64,000 nucleotides of DNA from Taudactylus pleione (lineage: Eukaryota > Chordata > Amphibia > Anura > Myobatrachidae), in the NCBI GenBank assembly GCA_031769625.1, contig JAUIMM010000017.1, positions 2,284,501-2,348,500 on the forward strand, given 5' to 3'. Below the pieces are notes generated by a model. The model had not been told where the DNA came from. It searched no databases and was given only the letters and a program-made list of their open reading frames with translations. Positions 11,040 through 22,760 of the stretch are shown one piece after another. A program made the translations under genes and the position numbers. Position 1 is the stretch's first letter; each line of letters opens with the position of its first letter.

Positions 11040-11681
11040 ATGACCCGAGAAAAGAGATTCAGGGCTCCAGCTGGCAGCTGCCCCCCGGGAGCAGTCAGAA
11101 GAGATGCCCAGGTGGTGCCACCGCCATGCTATGTCAGGACACAGCAACGTCGTGCCTTATTACTGCCCTCCCTGGAGCGCACGAAGCTACATGGCCTGAG
11201 ATACATATGCTCACCAAGGTTGGCATTTCAACGACGTGCATTATGGTTTCTTGCATTCTTCACATCACTAGGACTCTTACTCTCTTGGTCATCAAACAGG
11301 CTGCTTTACTGGCTGTCCTTTCCTTCACATACCAGGGTACAGCTGGAATGGAGCAAGGAACTGGCCTTTCCAGCTGTTACTCTTTGCAACAACAATCCTG
11401 TCCGATTTCACCGCCTCAGCAAAAGCGATCTCTACTTTGCAGGTTACTGGCTGGGGCTACTTTTAGCCAATCGTACAGCTCGACCCCTGTTGGCAGAGCT
11501 ACTGCCCGAGGACAAACAGAAATGGTTCCACAAACTTGCTGATTTTCGACTTTTCCTACCACCTCGGGACTTTGATGGAATAAGTGTCGGTTTCATGGAC
11601 AGGCTGGGCCACCAGCTGGAGGACATGCTCCTTTCTTGTAGATATCGGGGAGAGGCCTGCGGCCCACACAACTTCTCCACT
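11040..11681 (+). CDS. ASIC2: ASIC2, isoform-2b-type first coding exon (214 codons, partial gene)
   Basis: First exon of a subunit of the proton-gated cation channels (DEG/ENaC family) of the neuronal plasma membrane. From remembered mammalian sequence it matches the ASIC2b (MDEG2) N terminus, not ASIC2a: RTKLHGLRYIC, RRALWFLAFFTSLGLLLSW, SNRLLYWLSFPSHTRV, FPAVTLCNNNP, RLSKSDLY, LADFRLFLPPR, MDRLGHQLEDMLLSC and RGEACGPHNFST. Visible parts are the His-Gly gating motif at residues 51-52, the first membrane segment at about 66-88, and the start of the extracellular domain with conserved FPAVTLCN (110-117), NRT and NFS glycosylation sites and its first cysteines. The ATG at 11,040 is the only in-frame ATG after an in-frame TGA at 10,959; its MTREK aligns with an internal Met (MAREQ) of the longer mammalian N terminus. 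The exon ends in phase 0 at GTGAGT. The second membrane segment and pore are on later exons not seen here. Confidence 0.92.
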
Positions 11682-11687
11682 GTGAGT
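11682..11687 (+). other. ASIC2: Splice donor of ASIC2b first exon
   Basis: ACT|GTGAGT follows the codons for NFST. Mammalian ASIC2b continues with a Val and then FTKYGKC on the shared second exon, which fits a cut in phase 0 before the GTG. Sequence downstream stops matching the family at once. Confidence 0.88.
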
Positions 11688-11963
11688 GTCATCTATTATT
11701 TTAAATCACTTTAAGGCACTTTGCATAGAGATAGATGTTCCACTACAGAAGTATGTAGAATGTGTTATTCACACAAAAAAGCAAAAATAAAATTATTGTG
11801 CATGTCAGTTTGCAGATTTTAACCATTCACTTTCCAGTCAAAGGACTATTCAGGACTTTTTTTATACCTAGTTTTTATCATACGTGCTTCAAAAGTGCAT
11901 ACTCCTTACTTAGTTTTCAGTAAGTCAATTTACAGCCTCTGCCAAAGAAATACTAAATAAATG
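11688..11963. other. Intron-like sequence
   Basis: AT-rich, no coding potential. Confidence 0.5.
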
Positions 11964-12296
11964 TAAAGCTGCCCACACACATAGCGATATATTTTACCAG
12001 ATTTGTCCAATTTCGATGAATCGTGACGACAAATCGTGAGTGTCCACTCACGATCACGATGCCTATGCGCATCCCCGCTCGTCGTACATCGCATCTTCAG
12101 ATCTGCCGTGCTGTAGAGCAGATTTACCAATCTGGGACACAATGCACTGGATGCACCATAGATCTTAAGTCAGATTGGACATTTTTTTACTCCAAATCGT
12201 GAGTAGGACTGCTGGGGATCTGCCTGGGGAGAGTTCAGGGGAAATCGCACACATCGTGGGATCGTGTGCAGATCATTGTATGTGTGGGCACCTTAA
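11964..12296. mobile_element. Non-autonomous DNA element (MITE) with imperfect TIRs
   Basis: The left end TAAAGCTGCCCACACACATA and the right end TGTATGTGTGGGCACCTTAA are near reverse complements. The interior repeats ATCGTGAG motifs in both orientations. No coding capacity. Superfamily not assigned. Confidence 0.7.
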
Positions 12297-13325
12297 GTCC
12301 ACTATTATTTGTGTAGACACCAAGTTATTGCCTCTTGCATCCATCTCATATCAACATATGCCTTTAGCCTGCCCTGAATCTCTTTATCTGTTCTTAGCTA
12401 TGAGACTGAATTGAACTGTGTCAGAGTGAGTGTAACTGCTAAGGGGTAATTTTCTTTATAACAAGGTTAAATATTACAAAGTATGCAATATAAATACAAT
12501 TATTTAAAAACAAATGTTATAAACTCCAATTACACAATGGGATAATGCCTCATGGTGGCTAAAATATTGTGACAAATATAAGAATAGCTGGATAGCGAAC
12601 ACAACATCTATCAGAAACACTTGTTTTGTTTCTTAAAATGTTGATTTAATGCTTTGAAGTTGATATAGAGGCTGTAGGATAACTACTGTATGCAGTTGTA
12701 TAGTTTATATGAAAATTGTTTCACATACTGGTTACTTTTATATAATATCACCTATGTAATAAACACAAAATTTTATTTAACTGCAATTTTAATAGATGTT
12801 AAATGTGATTTATATAATGACATGAAATATTGGATCTCATATACCACATGGCAGTGTTTGCAAGCTTCAATTTTTGGAGGTATTGACCCCGAAATTTTAA
12901 ATTACAATACTGTTAATACATGCTTTGGTTTTGCACTTAATATTATTGCCATTTATCATAGTCAAAACTGCCCAACAATTGGTGGCTTGCAAAAGACACA
13001 ACTTACTAAGTCTAGCCTCTTGTCTCAAAGTTCTTACAGTTAAACAACTGGTACTCACACCATTTTCAGCTGGTACCACCTGTATTTAAAAGGATGTTCC
13101 TAATAGGCAATATTTGTACAACTGAAAGTTTAGGGGACCTAACCTAAATCTAAGATCCCTATGCTGCTCACCCCTCAACTTAGGGACACTACGAAATTAT
13201 AGACACATAAGTAATGATGATCATAATGATTTAAGTTGTGAAAGTGCTTTAAATCCCAGCTAAGATTCTGTTACAGTATGTGACAGACACTTTAGTCTTG
13301 AAGTTTTTTCTCATCTCTTTGATCT
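12297..13325. other. No gene recognised
   Basis: AT-rich, intron-like, with stop codons in all frames at short spacing. An open frame at 12,690-13,043 has no recognisable domain. Confidence 0.5.
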
Positions 13326-14051
13326 GTTGTATCGTGAATTGTACAGGAGACATTTGATCTAATTTATTTTTAACACTGCATGATGAGTCTGAGTTGTTAT
13401 GCACACAAGAATTATCAATTTCATACAATAATGCTGTATGGCAGTGTTACAGTGCAATTTAATGTGTGTCAGCTGTTAAACAGTTTCCTGCAAGTTTTTT
13501 ACAGATAGTAGTACAATGTTGCATTAGTGGATGTCCACATTTATTAATTGAAGTTTACAATGATTTAATTTCAAAACATTCCTACAGTATGCATTGTGAA
13601 ATATCTCACAGTAATTCAGGGGCATATTTATTAAGCATATTTTGTAGAAAAATCTTCAGAAAATAGTCCTTTTATAAGGTCTCCACATAAACAGATTATT
13701 GCTTCAATGTATTACGAGGGTACTGTAGCAGATTTGACAGAAACCTCCCATCCAAGACTAAAGGAAAGTGAAAGTGTGTGTGTATGTATGTATCAGGGCC
13801 CTAACTAGGGTGGTGAGACCTGTGATATGGCACAGGGCACCGCAGGGCAGGGGGCGCTGTTTGGGCCTGTCAATTTTCATGTTTATTATCATTCTCTCTT
13901 GTAGCTTCCTCTTCTTTTATCCCCAGCATCTCCTGACCTCCCCCATCTCTTCCCTGGCCCTTCCACATGTGCCATGGCCCTTTTTCAGGTGCACTATCTT
14001 ATGTCCCTATTTAAAAAATGGGGGAGGGGAGCGCCAATGCTCTCTCTGGCA
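13326..14051 (+). repeat. Direct 726-bp duplication, copy 1
   Basis: Nearly identical to 15,820-16,545 at a constant offset of 2,494 bp, with only scattered substitutions. Includes most of a TIR element (13,794-14,082). Coding potential is not evident. Confidence 0.92.
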
Positions 14052-14082
14052 CAGGGCACCAAAAAGTGTAGTTACGGCTCTA
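13794..14082. mobile_element. Short TIR element (CAGGGCCCTAACTAGG end)
   Basis: The left end CAGGGCCCTAACTAGGGTGG and the right end GTAGTTACGGCTCTA read as imperfect inverted repeats. The interior is C/T-rich and non-coding. The second copy of the surrounding duplication is cut 31 bp before this right end. Confidence 0.6.
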
Positions 14083-14320
14083 GTATGTATATCTATCTAT
14101 AATTCTATATATATAAATTTGTAAAGTACTTACTATGAAACTTTATATTTTGGCAAGTACTCTGTTTCAGCCTTCAGAGTTTTCTGCAATTTAGAACAGC
14201 ATGAGTTTCCCCCACTCTAACACCATGGTCACAACCTGTATTAGACTTTTACAGACAAGGCTTGTCACACTAATAAGTAAACATAAAGCAAGGGGTTCCA
14301 TTTTTATAATGGGATACAGC
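14083..14320. other. No gene recognised
   Basis: Short AT-rich stretch. Confidence 0.4.
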
Positions 14321-15300
14321 CAGGAGCGTAGCTAGAACTTTGTAGGCACCATAGCAAAATTTTGAAGGGGCCCGCAATGCTTTTAGAAAGAAGGAAATTG
14401 GAGCTTTACTTGCCGTCTTTATGTTCAGATATGCAATGAACGAACGCAGTCCTGTCTCCGTTTGCCCACGCTACTTCTCAACATCAGACACCAGCCTTGG
14501 GTCTAGGCAAAGGCACAGTTGGTGATGGCAGTGGGGGCACAGTAAGAGATGGAGAGGATGTCTGAAGCACACATAGGGAAGGGTGGTTCAGAGGCACACA
14601 TGGGTAAGGGAGGGGGGTCAGAGGTACACATGGGTAAAGGAGGGGTCAGAGGTACACATGGGTAAGGGAGGAGGGTCAGAGGTACACATGGGTAAGGGGG
14701 GGGTCAGAGGTACACATGGGTAAGGGGGTTCAAAGGCACACATGGGAAGGGGGGGTTAGAGGCACACATGGAAAGGGGGATCCGAGGCACTTTGGTAGGG
14801 GGTCAGAGCCACACTAGGGGAGGGATATGGGCAGAGGCACAAATGGGAAGGTTCAGTGTGCCTCTTTCACTGTGCAAGTAGGAGGAGGAAGAGAATATCG
14901 GAGAGATGGGGGTAGGGAAACATGTGAAGACTCCTATGAGAGGTGGGTCAAGGGAAAATAACTTATATTCCCCATCTAAAAATGGTTCTGTAGCTTCTAC
15001 TGCATAGTCACAATGTCAGTGTCAGACAAGGGGGCTGCAGTACTGATGGTTCTGGCAGTAAACTGCTTCTTAGTGACAAGCAGACATCTGCCTGTGACTA
15101 AGAAGTTTCCAGAACCATCAGTGCCAGAAGTCCTTAACACACACATTCACACAGACCTGACTATGGCGTCCATTGAGGGGCACTCCGCGTAGCTCAGCCC
15201 CGCCTCATGGTGACATAGAGGCAGGGATGTCAAGAGTCTCCATGGGCCCAGGTACTGATGGGGACATGACCTAACTGCAGCCAGTGTAGCTACGCCCCCC
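14321..15300. mobile_element. TIR element with internal minisatellite
   Basis: The left end CAGGAGCGTAGCTAGAAC and the right end GTAGCTACGCCCCCC (15,286-15,300) are imperfect inverted repeats. Between them, 14,583-14,800 is a tandem array of about 30-35-bp units built on CAGAGGTACACATGGGTAAG, roughly seven units. Two inverted blocks, CAGTACTGATGGTTCTGGCA and its complement near 15,030-15,125, could form a hairpin. No coding sequence. It could be two adjacent elements. Confidence 0.6.
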
Positions 15301-15819
15301 AAAGGAAAATATAATACATTTGCATTGTGCACTGGGGAAATGGGTGCTGTGAGCACCTCAGCCTGGCGCAAATCCAGGGGGGGGGGGGGCGATCAGTGTA
15401 ATTGCTCCCTCCCACAGACAGAGGAGAGGAGACTGCTGCTGCTGCTCAGCAGCATCGCGCAGTCTCCCTGCTCCTACTGTAGATAGATAAGAGGGAAGGG
15501 GGCAGAGACGGGACCCCACTAGGCCCATCCAATAAGCCCGGGCAATTCGTACCGCCCATCCCCCTCTCGGCGCCCTTGCATAGTGGATATTACCAGGGCC
15601 TTGGAGCGGGTTGCTAGGGCTTTAATCTTCAGGATCAGTTAGTTTAAGTTTTAAATTGTGTGGTGCTCTTGCAGACTAATAGAAGTGACTGGCCACTGGT
15701 CACACAATGGGCTGAGTGAGGTGAGCTGGGTGCAGGGAGGTTAGCCCTGTAGGTGTTCCGGGCCTCGTAGCAACTACACTCCCGACACCCACGGTAGCTA
15801 CAGTATGTATTTGGCCTCA
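15301..15819. repeat. GC-rich repeat fragments
   Basis: Contains AATAAGCCCGGGCAATTCGTACC, the reverse of the GC-rich family start seen near 8,590 and 27,950, and CAGCAGCATCGCGCAGTCTCC. No gene. Confidence 0.5.
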
Positions 15820-16545
15820 GTTGTATCGTGAATTGTACAGGAGACATTTGATCTAATTTATTTTTAACACTGCATGATGAGTCTGAGTTGTTATGCACAC
15901 AAGAATTATCAATTTCATACCATAATGCTATGTGGCAGTGTTACAGTGCAATTTAATGTGTGTCAGCTGTTAAACAGTTTCCTGCAAGTTTTTTACAGAT
16001 AGTAGTACAATGTTGCATTAGTGGATGCCCACATTTATTAATTGAAGTTTACAATGATTTAATTCCAAAATATTCCTACAGTATGCATTGTGAAATATCT
16101 CACAGTAATTCAGGGGCATATTTATTAAGCATATTTTGTAGAAAAATCTTCAGAAAATAGTAATTTTCTAAGGTCTCCACATAAACAGATTATTGCTTCA
16201 ATGTATTAAGAGGGTACTGTAGCAGATTTGACAGAAAACTCCCATCCAAGACTAAAGGAAAGTGAAAGTGTGTGTGTATGTATGTATCAGGGCCCTAACT
16301 AGGGTGGTGAGACCTGTGATATGGCACAGGGCACCGCAGGGCAGGGGGCGCTGTTTGGGCCTGTCAATTTTCATGTTTATTATCATTCTCTCTTGTAGCT
16401 TCCTCTTCTTTTATCCCCAGCATCTCCTGACCTCCCCCATCTCTTCCCTGGCCCTTCCACATGTACCATGGCCCTTTTTCAGGTGCACTATCTTATGTCC
16501 CTATTTTAAAAATGGGGGAGGGGAGCGCCAATGCTCTCTCTGGCA
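15820..16545 (+). repeat. Direct 726-bp duplication, copy 2
   Basis: Second copy of 13,326-14,051. It ends abruptly inside the TIR element at TCTCTCTGGCA and is followed by an unrelated element of the GATTCAGAG family. Confidence 0.92.
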
Positions 16546-16552
16546 TGGAGCT

Positions 16553-17128
16553 GAGGAGCTAATTCAGAGCCACTCGCTAGATGCGATCGCTCACACGATG
16601 TGTATGCAAATTGCGTAGGCAGTGCAATCACACAGCAATGCATTTGCATGCCCAGTATTTCTTAGAGAGCGATCACATAGTGTATGCAGACACCCACCAG
16701 CCTGTCTTAAGACGCCCACTTGTGCACGTCATGTCCAGGAAGTGTATGCAACCATCGGTACATCGGATGCGATCGCAGCGCTTGAGGTTGACCATACCCT
16801 GCCGCAAACCCTGCGAGCACTTCAGTGTAAAAACAAGCCAGGTGACGTGTACTATGATGCTGTCTTATAATTATGGACACCTCTAAAATGCTGTTGAGAT
16901 GCTCAGGCACGCCTGCGTTTGCACCTCCACTCCCCTATTTTTAATGGCCATGGCTTCCCCTGCCACTCACTCTGCTGGGCTGTCTATGTGCAGCGAGCAA
17001 ACGCATTGTGAACTTTCGCATACGCACAATGCATACACACTGTATACCATCGGCAGCAGCGAGCGTTTGCATCTTAGTGAGCGGGTCTGAATGATCTCCT
17101 GAATTCCCTAGGGGAATCAGGCCTGAAA
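16553..17128. mobile_element. Diverged member of the CTGATTCAGAG TIR family
   Basis: The left end GAGCTAATTCAGAGCC and the right end GGGAATCAGGCCTG (to 17,128) fit eroded versions of the family ends. The interior is rich in GCGATCGC, GAGCG and CGCATAC words, like the 24,132 copy. Non-coding. Confidence 0.6.
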
Positions 17129-17780
17129 AAATATAACACTCCCCCAGGTAAAAAAAAAACTGTTCATGCTAATAAATCTGGAGATCCTTCAAACACCCCT
17201 GGTTTGTGGGTGTTGGTGTGGTAATGTTTTTTATTGCAACATTTAAATTTTCATACGAGGCGCTAATGCCACCCTCACCCCTCAATGTAATTCAAAACAC
17301 ACAGTTGTAAAACAAATTCACTTAATATAAGTACTAATTGTATTGATTCAGATGGAAAAACATAACCCCAGTTAGACAGTTGCCAATGTAGCCTTTCAGG
17401 GAAAATAGTTCTTCCTGAAACCCAAACTTGTCAATCAGAAAAAACCAATAGAGAAGGCAACAGAAGATTGTATTGGTTTTTATTTGTCTGGTTTTACTTG
17501 TCTCCTACATGATAACTGTGACTTTAAAAATTATTGTTATAATTCGTCTATACTGTCCAAACATGGATGGATTATATTGTGTATGAATTGTATACTGTAA
17601 CTTTAGCATTTACCACAGTGATACCACACCTCTTGGTGTGACCCAGGTGCATGTATTACTGTTCTCTCCTTGAGTAAAAAAGATGCATGTGCTACAGTTG
17701 CATGTAGCAATATGGTCAGCTCTGCAAGATAGGACAAATTTTGCCATTTATGGGAGCGATTTAGACTAAAATTATGTCTA
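17129..17780. other. No gene recognised
   Basis: AT-rich unassigned sequence. Confidence 0.4.
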
Positions 17781-18133
17781 ATGCTGGGTACACACTTGAG
17801 CAACGCCAACCGAGCAGTCGATTTGGTAAGCTTTATGCACTTACCAATCAGCTGCTTGATATGTCTGGCCAAACCTCACAACTGGGCGGGCATTTAAATT
17901 TGCCCACCTAGTTTTGAGGTCAGCATTGGCGGTTCCTGCGGACAGTGTATGGACGGTCTGTGGGTTACCCGTACACAGTCAGACATACCATTATATCTCT
18001 GGATGATATATCTCATCAGCTGCCGGACTGACCCGATATGTCTGTGAACAACTTATATTGGTGTAAACACCTGCCGATGCACTAGCTAAATAACGTTCGG
18101 CGTCTGAACGAACAATATATGTGTACCTAGCTT
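17781..18133. mobile_element. MITE with GCTGGGTACACACT-type ends
   Basis: The left end ATGCTGGGTACACACTTG and the right end ATATGTGTACCTAGCTT are imperfect inverted repeats 353 bp apart. Non-coding. Confidence 0.7.
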
Positions 18134-19535
18134 AACTGTACATTACTCCCTACTGCATGATAAAATATTACATTTTTAAAAAGAAATAGTTTTTAGTGAT
18201 CAGATCAGACATCTGACAGCAAAGATATTCATTGAGTTTGCCAATCAAATTTACAAGAGGTCTGTGTGAATTGAAAGGCTTTGCAAACTCATAAATAGTT
18301 ATTAGAAATCGCTTTATTTTCTGAGTGTTTTGTCACTGTCAGAAAACACCCCATTTCCGTGTCAGCATACATGACCTGGGCCAGGCGGTTGCTATACATC
18401 TATGGGTGATCATACAAAAAAACTGTCTCCTTTTAGAAAGGAAGCCAGATAGGGGAGAGATGGATGAAAGCAGAGGGTTTAGCAGTAAATATAATTAGCA
18501 GGATTACATTAAGCAGGCAATAAAGACACAGCCTTGGAGGGGGGCAGTTGATGAGAGCTGCAGGTGGGGAGCATGGATGCCTAATATATGGAAGAATTGA
18601 ATCTTCATGACAGGCACTGCAGGCTATGTAGAATTCTAATCCCAAAACTCATCGGGATAATACAAAACTGGTGTGCATCTCTATTTCATATATATACGGA
18701 CCCTGTCTGAAAATATTGACAGCAGGGGTCATTTACTAATACAATCAACTTTAAATTAAAACAAACAAGTAATCAGTTTTAATCATTGCAAGTTAAACAA
18801 TGAAAGCAAATGCCTGGTTTCTGTCAGTTACATTGCTAGTAAATTATCCAGCTAATAGACAAGGTACAGTCAGTCCTCAATGATGTACAGCACCCAAATG
18901 AGCCTGTAGTAGGTGTGTGATCTCACAGGAAATGTGTGTATGTGATCTTGTTGAGAGCATGTGAAAGTGTGCATGGTGGGAATATGTCCCTTCACACACT
19001 CTCTTGTCTATTTGCCCTTTATATCCACCGCCTTCATTCATATAAATGCTTCTACTGTATTTTCTCCCAATATACTGACAGGTGTACTCTCATTTTTGTC
19101 TGAGTGTAGGAACATGTGGCACTTGTATTGTTTAAACTTTGGTTTCCTTGCATGGATTTTGTACACAAATAAATTTTTGTAAACGTCCTAAACTGAATCA
19201 AAAACTGCTATTCCTCAAAGAATAACCAGTCTGTCTGCAAGGGAAAAAAGCTTTGCAACCACCTACTACATAGTGTACAGCTTTGTGTCATTGGGAGACA
19301 CGAAGTCATACCCTCTAAGCCTTGGAGAGAGATAATGTGGAGAGAGTTAAAGTGCAAACAAATCAGCTCCTAACTGTCAAAGTGAGTTTGAAAAATGCTA
19401 GTTAGAAGCTGATTGGTTGTACAAGTGACGTGCGGTGAGGTCAATGGCTGGGGAGGCACACATGGAGATGGGTCTGAGTGCTAGGAGCCTGTCTCACCCC
19501 CTGCTTACTGTAATTCTCCCCTCACTATTCTAAGC
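18134..19535. other. No gene recognised
   Basis: Intron-like sequence of 1.4 kb. An apparent frame at 18,961-19,182 has no domain and no support. Confidence 0.45.
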
Positions 19536-19888
19536 CATACATGCCTACTCTCCTAGAAGCCACGGGTGGCTCCCGATTTTTCAGGTAACCTCCTGCACCC
19601 TCGGTAGAGTAGGCACTTCTGCCCACTTCCTAATGAAGTAGGCAGAATGGGGAAAATTTTAAAGTAGATCGGGGATCCCTGAGTAGGGGGCGGGGCTTAA
19701 TTATGCAATTCTATAAGAATCGTGTAATTTGACCCGGCCCCTTTTTAAATATGCTCTATTCACGGTAATTTACCACGAGGGGCAGGGTTTAATGATGTGA
19801 CATGCCAGACCCCGCCCTCAACAATGCCCACCTGCTTCTCCTCCCCAGGCTTCTCCTGGGGAAAAAAATTTCAAGGTAGGCAAGTATG
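19536..19888. mobile_element. MITE with CATAC..CTACTCTCC ends
   Basis: CATACATGCCTACTCTCCTA on the left and GGTAGGCAAGTATG on the right are imperfect inverted repeats. The same right-end motif (GAGAGTAGGCAAGTATG) recurs at 47,590-47,607. Non-coding. Confidence 0.65.
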
Positions 19889-20595
19889 CTCTAAGCTTCA
19901 GTGTCCATTGATTCTCCTACCTGCATCACTGTGTCTTTTCTTGCTGCTGCTGACTGAGTTCCATTCTCTAAACACTGCAATGCACTTTCTGGTCACAGGA
20001 CACATTCAAGGTGTCCATCAGTACTCAAGGCACGTCCCCCATACTCAGAGGCATGCCTCTATTAGCTCTCTTTCTGAACAGCTTACTGCCCGTGGTGTGG
20101 CCTTGCCCCCAACTCTGCAAGCAGTGTCTGAGTATACAGAAGCAAGGCTGCACTGTTGCTGCCTCATCTCTCATCTCCCTGCAGTCCCAGTGAGCTCCAC
20201 AAAGCTGGTGAGTGTTAACTAAATTGTCAAATGATTACAATAAACAAAGAAGATATTTATAAGTTATAAATACCTTCTTTGTATTATTCTAATAATTTTT
20301 ATATCAAATCTCAAGATCATGACAGGCTCTGCCTCCCCTGCACATCCCTGGTTGGTACTTTATCTCTCTCTACATTTTCTCTCTCCAAGTCTTAGGACAT
20401 TTTCCCCATATAAATATGTAATTTGGCATGCAGGGGCTTCAGAATGTCATTTAAGGAGTAGCCAGGCCCCTGGTTGATGTCTTCACATATATTATGGAAA
20501 TATACCCCAATCTACCTAATGTCAGGACAAATGTTATGATTGCGGGATGGCATGACAGTCACCTGAAATTTGGATGATTAGCAGATACCGTATGT
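19889..20595. other. No gene recognised
   Basis: An open frame at 19,797-20,222 overlaps the MITE end and lacks any recognisable domain. Not called as a gene. Confidence 0.4.
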
Positions 20596-20818
20596 ACAGT
20601 AGTGCTTGGAAGTTTGTGAACCCTTCAAAATTTTCTATATGTCTGCTGAAATTTGGCCTAAAACTACCTCAGATTGTCACACAAGTCCTAAAAGTAGATA
20701 AAGAGAACCAAATTAAACACATGAGACAAAAAACTTAGACATGCTCATTTTTTTATTGTGGAAAATTATCCAATATCACATATCTGTGAGTGGCAAAAGT
20801 ATGTGAATCACTGTATAT
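20596..20818 (+). mobile_element. Terminal fragment of another Tc1-like element
   Basis: Starts after TA with CAGTAGTGCTTGGAAGTTTG and continues through CACACAAGTCCTAAAAGTAG and GTGGCAAAAGTATGTGAAT, remembered as the long end of a widespread Tc1 family in fish and frogs. It is truncated after about 220 bp, before any coding part. Confidence 0.65.
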
Positions 20819-20879
20819 ATGTACCATGCCATTCATTTTAATTTTAGATCATATAAATATCCGGACATGCAGACTGGAC

Positions 20880-21190
20880 ACCCAGAGGTGCTGAGAGGGG
20901 GGCGGGTACAAATTACATGGGTCCAGGCTTGCTGTAGGGGCCCGGCACCGCCCCCCCTCCCTTCTACACCACAGCAGCCCAGCACATGCTACTGTGTGCT
21001 GGGCTGCAGTGGGAGACTGCTCGCAGCTGCTAAGCAGCAGCTGGAGCAGTCTCCTATGCCTATGGGGGGGGAGCGATCACGCTGATTGCTCCCCCATTGG
21101 TTGTGCGCCGGGCTGAGGGGCTAAAATGACTCTCTTTCTGTGCTTTTTCCCTAAGGCGCGGCTCTTGGCGGCCCTGTGGACACTACCCCA
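20880..21190. repeat. GC-rich dispersed repeat, copy 2
   Basis: Matches copies near 8,590 and 27,950: GGCTTGCTGTAGGGGCC, CTGGGCTGCAGTGGGAGA, CTCCTATGCCTATGGGGGG, then GCGCCGGGCTGAGGGGC. No coding sequence. Confidence 0.65.
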
Positions 21191-21292
21191 GTTGGTGTAC
21201 CGTATTTTGCATATGGTCGCACTGCACATGCCCAGAATGTAAATGTATGCAAATTCATGATTTCAGAGTGTTATGCATTGTGGACACATTGA

Positions 21293-22127
21293 GGGGCCTA
21301 TTCATCAACACTAAAATAAAGTTTTTAAGGACATTTCCCTTAATTACTGTTATTTTAGTATTCATGAAGAGACTTAACACAGGAGATATCACTGAAATCT
21401 CCTGGTTAAGTCCCCCTGCGTTAATATCCACACTCCCCATACAGTAGTATGGGGATATGGTATTCATCAAATTCCGAAAATTATGTATTTTCGGAATTTG
21501 ATGGAGTTACTATCCGCCACTGTGAGGTGGCGAATAGCAGGTGACACTTACCTGTGTCAGCGTGTTCAGGTCCCCCGGAGTCTTCCTCCGGCGCTTTGGT
21601 CCCTCCTCTGGCTCCCGTGTCTGCTCGGACACTGTGTTCTCCCAGCAGAACACAATAAAGTTTAGAAAAATTTTTTTTTCTTCTATCTGGTTTTAGACCC
21701 GATAATTAGAATTTCTTATTGCTGCTGTTCATGCCAATAAGAAATGAACATTCACCCAAATGTACTAAAAATTACATGCAGGGAGAGGTACTCCGAAAGG
21801 AGCCTAACCCTGCGATGTGGAGATGGAACCGTCTCCCATTGATGTTTGCAAATTAGTAGCCCATAGGCTACTATGGGATAATGCCATCTGGAGATGGTGT
21901 TACCTATCGGGACCAAACTCCAGAATGTTTTGCATTCCGGAGCTAGGTAAATCTGAGAGCTGTGGCTGCTATCGGAAATTGAGGGATCGCAGCAGATATC
22001 GGAGCTATCTGCTACAGTGCCTCCATGATAAATTTGGGGGATACTTAATATTTGTAGATATCCCCCGAAAGTAGGTGTTTTCGGAGAATGTACAAAAAAT
22101 GCAAATATTACTTGATAAATAGGCCCC
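21293..22127. mobile_element. 835-bp TIR element (GGGGCCTATTCATCAA ends)
   Basis: The left end GGGGCCTATTCATCAACAC and the right end TTGATAAATAGGCCCC are inverted repeats. The flanking trinucleotides are TGA and TTA, consistent with a 3-bp target duplication carrying one change. A hairpin sits inside at 21,466-21,502 (TCAAATTCCGAAAA and its complement). Non-coding. A similar right end, GATGAATAGGCCC, is at about 29,132-29,144. Confidence 0.75.
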
Positions 22128-22432
22128 TTAGTGTTAGGTGAGCATTATACATGCTTTTTAAACACATGATCCTACACTGACACAAAGTAATGAATGGTAT
22201 CTCGGAACTTCCATTCATATACTCTTTAAACATAATCCCGTGAAGTTTTCTGGTAACATTCCCACCATCCTACAGACCAAGACTTTTGTCCCAATTCCAA
22301 AACAGTTGGACCTGCATGTGGCATTGGAATGGTAATTTTAGGGCAGATGAGGTTGGAAGCTACTCCACAATGTGGAAGGGCTGAGCATACCCCAAGGTGA
22401 TGTCACTATGCTCCTGCAGATGTCAACACCAA
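22128..22432. other. No gene recognised
   Basis: Short unassigned stretch. Confidence 0.4.
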
Positions 22433-22440
22433 GTGGGCGG

Positions 22441-22760
22441 CAGGGGTGTTTCTAGAGGGGGGGGGGCCCATGTGCAGTCTCCGACACGTGCCCCCTCTTC
22501 TATGTCCGGTGGCCGGCAGCGCACTGAGCTGTGTGCGGCCAGTGCCGGAGTTATAGACTCTAGCGGCCATTTTCTCTGTACTGCGCATGCGCAGACGACG
22601 GGAAAATGGCCGCAGCAGCCATTTTCCAGTCGTTTTTACAGCGCCGGACCCCCGCTCCGAAATGGGACTCCAGAGAGGCAATTAATACTATGGGTGCAGG
22701 GTGTGCGGTGCAGGGTCCCCCTGGCCCCATTGGCCTGCACCCATTATAGATACACCCCTG
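22441..22760. mobile_element. Non-autonomous hAT-type element with 8-bp target duplication
   Basis: The ends AGGGGTGTTTCTAGA and TATAGATACACCCCT are inverted, and TGGGCGGC stands on both sides (22,434-22,441 and from 22,759), an 8-bp duplication as made by hAT transposases. The interior has CpG-rich words and GCGGCCATTTTC. Non-coding. Confidence 0.75.

Noticed and set aside
10958..11542. 194-residue frame overlapping the ASIC2 exon in another register
   Set aside because: Out of frame with the clearly conserved channel protein and without recognisable domain.
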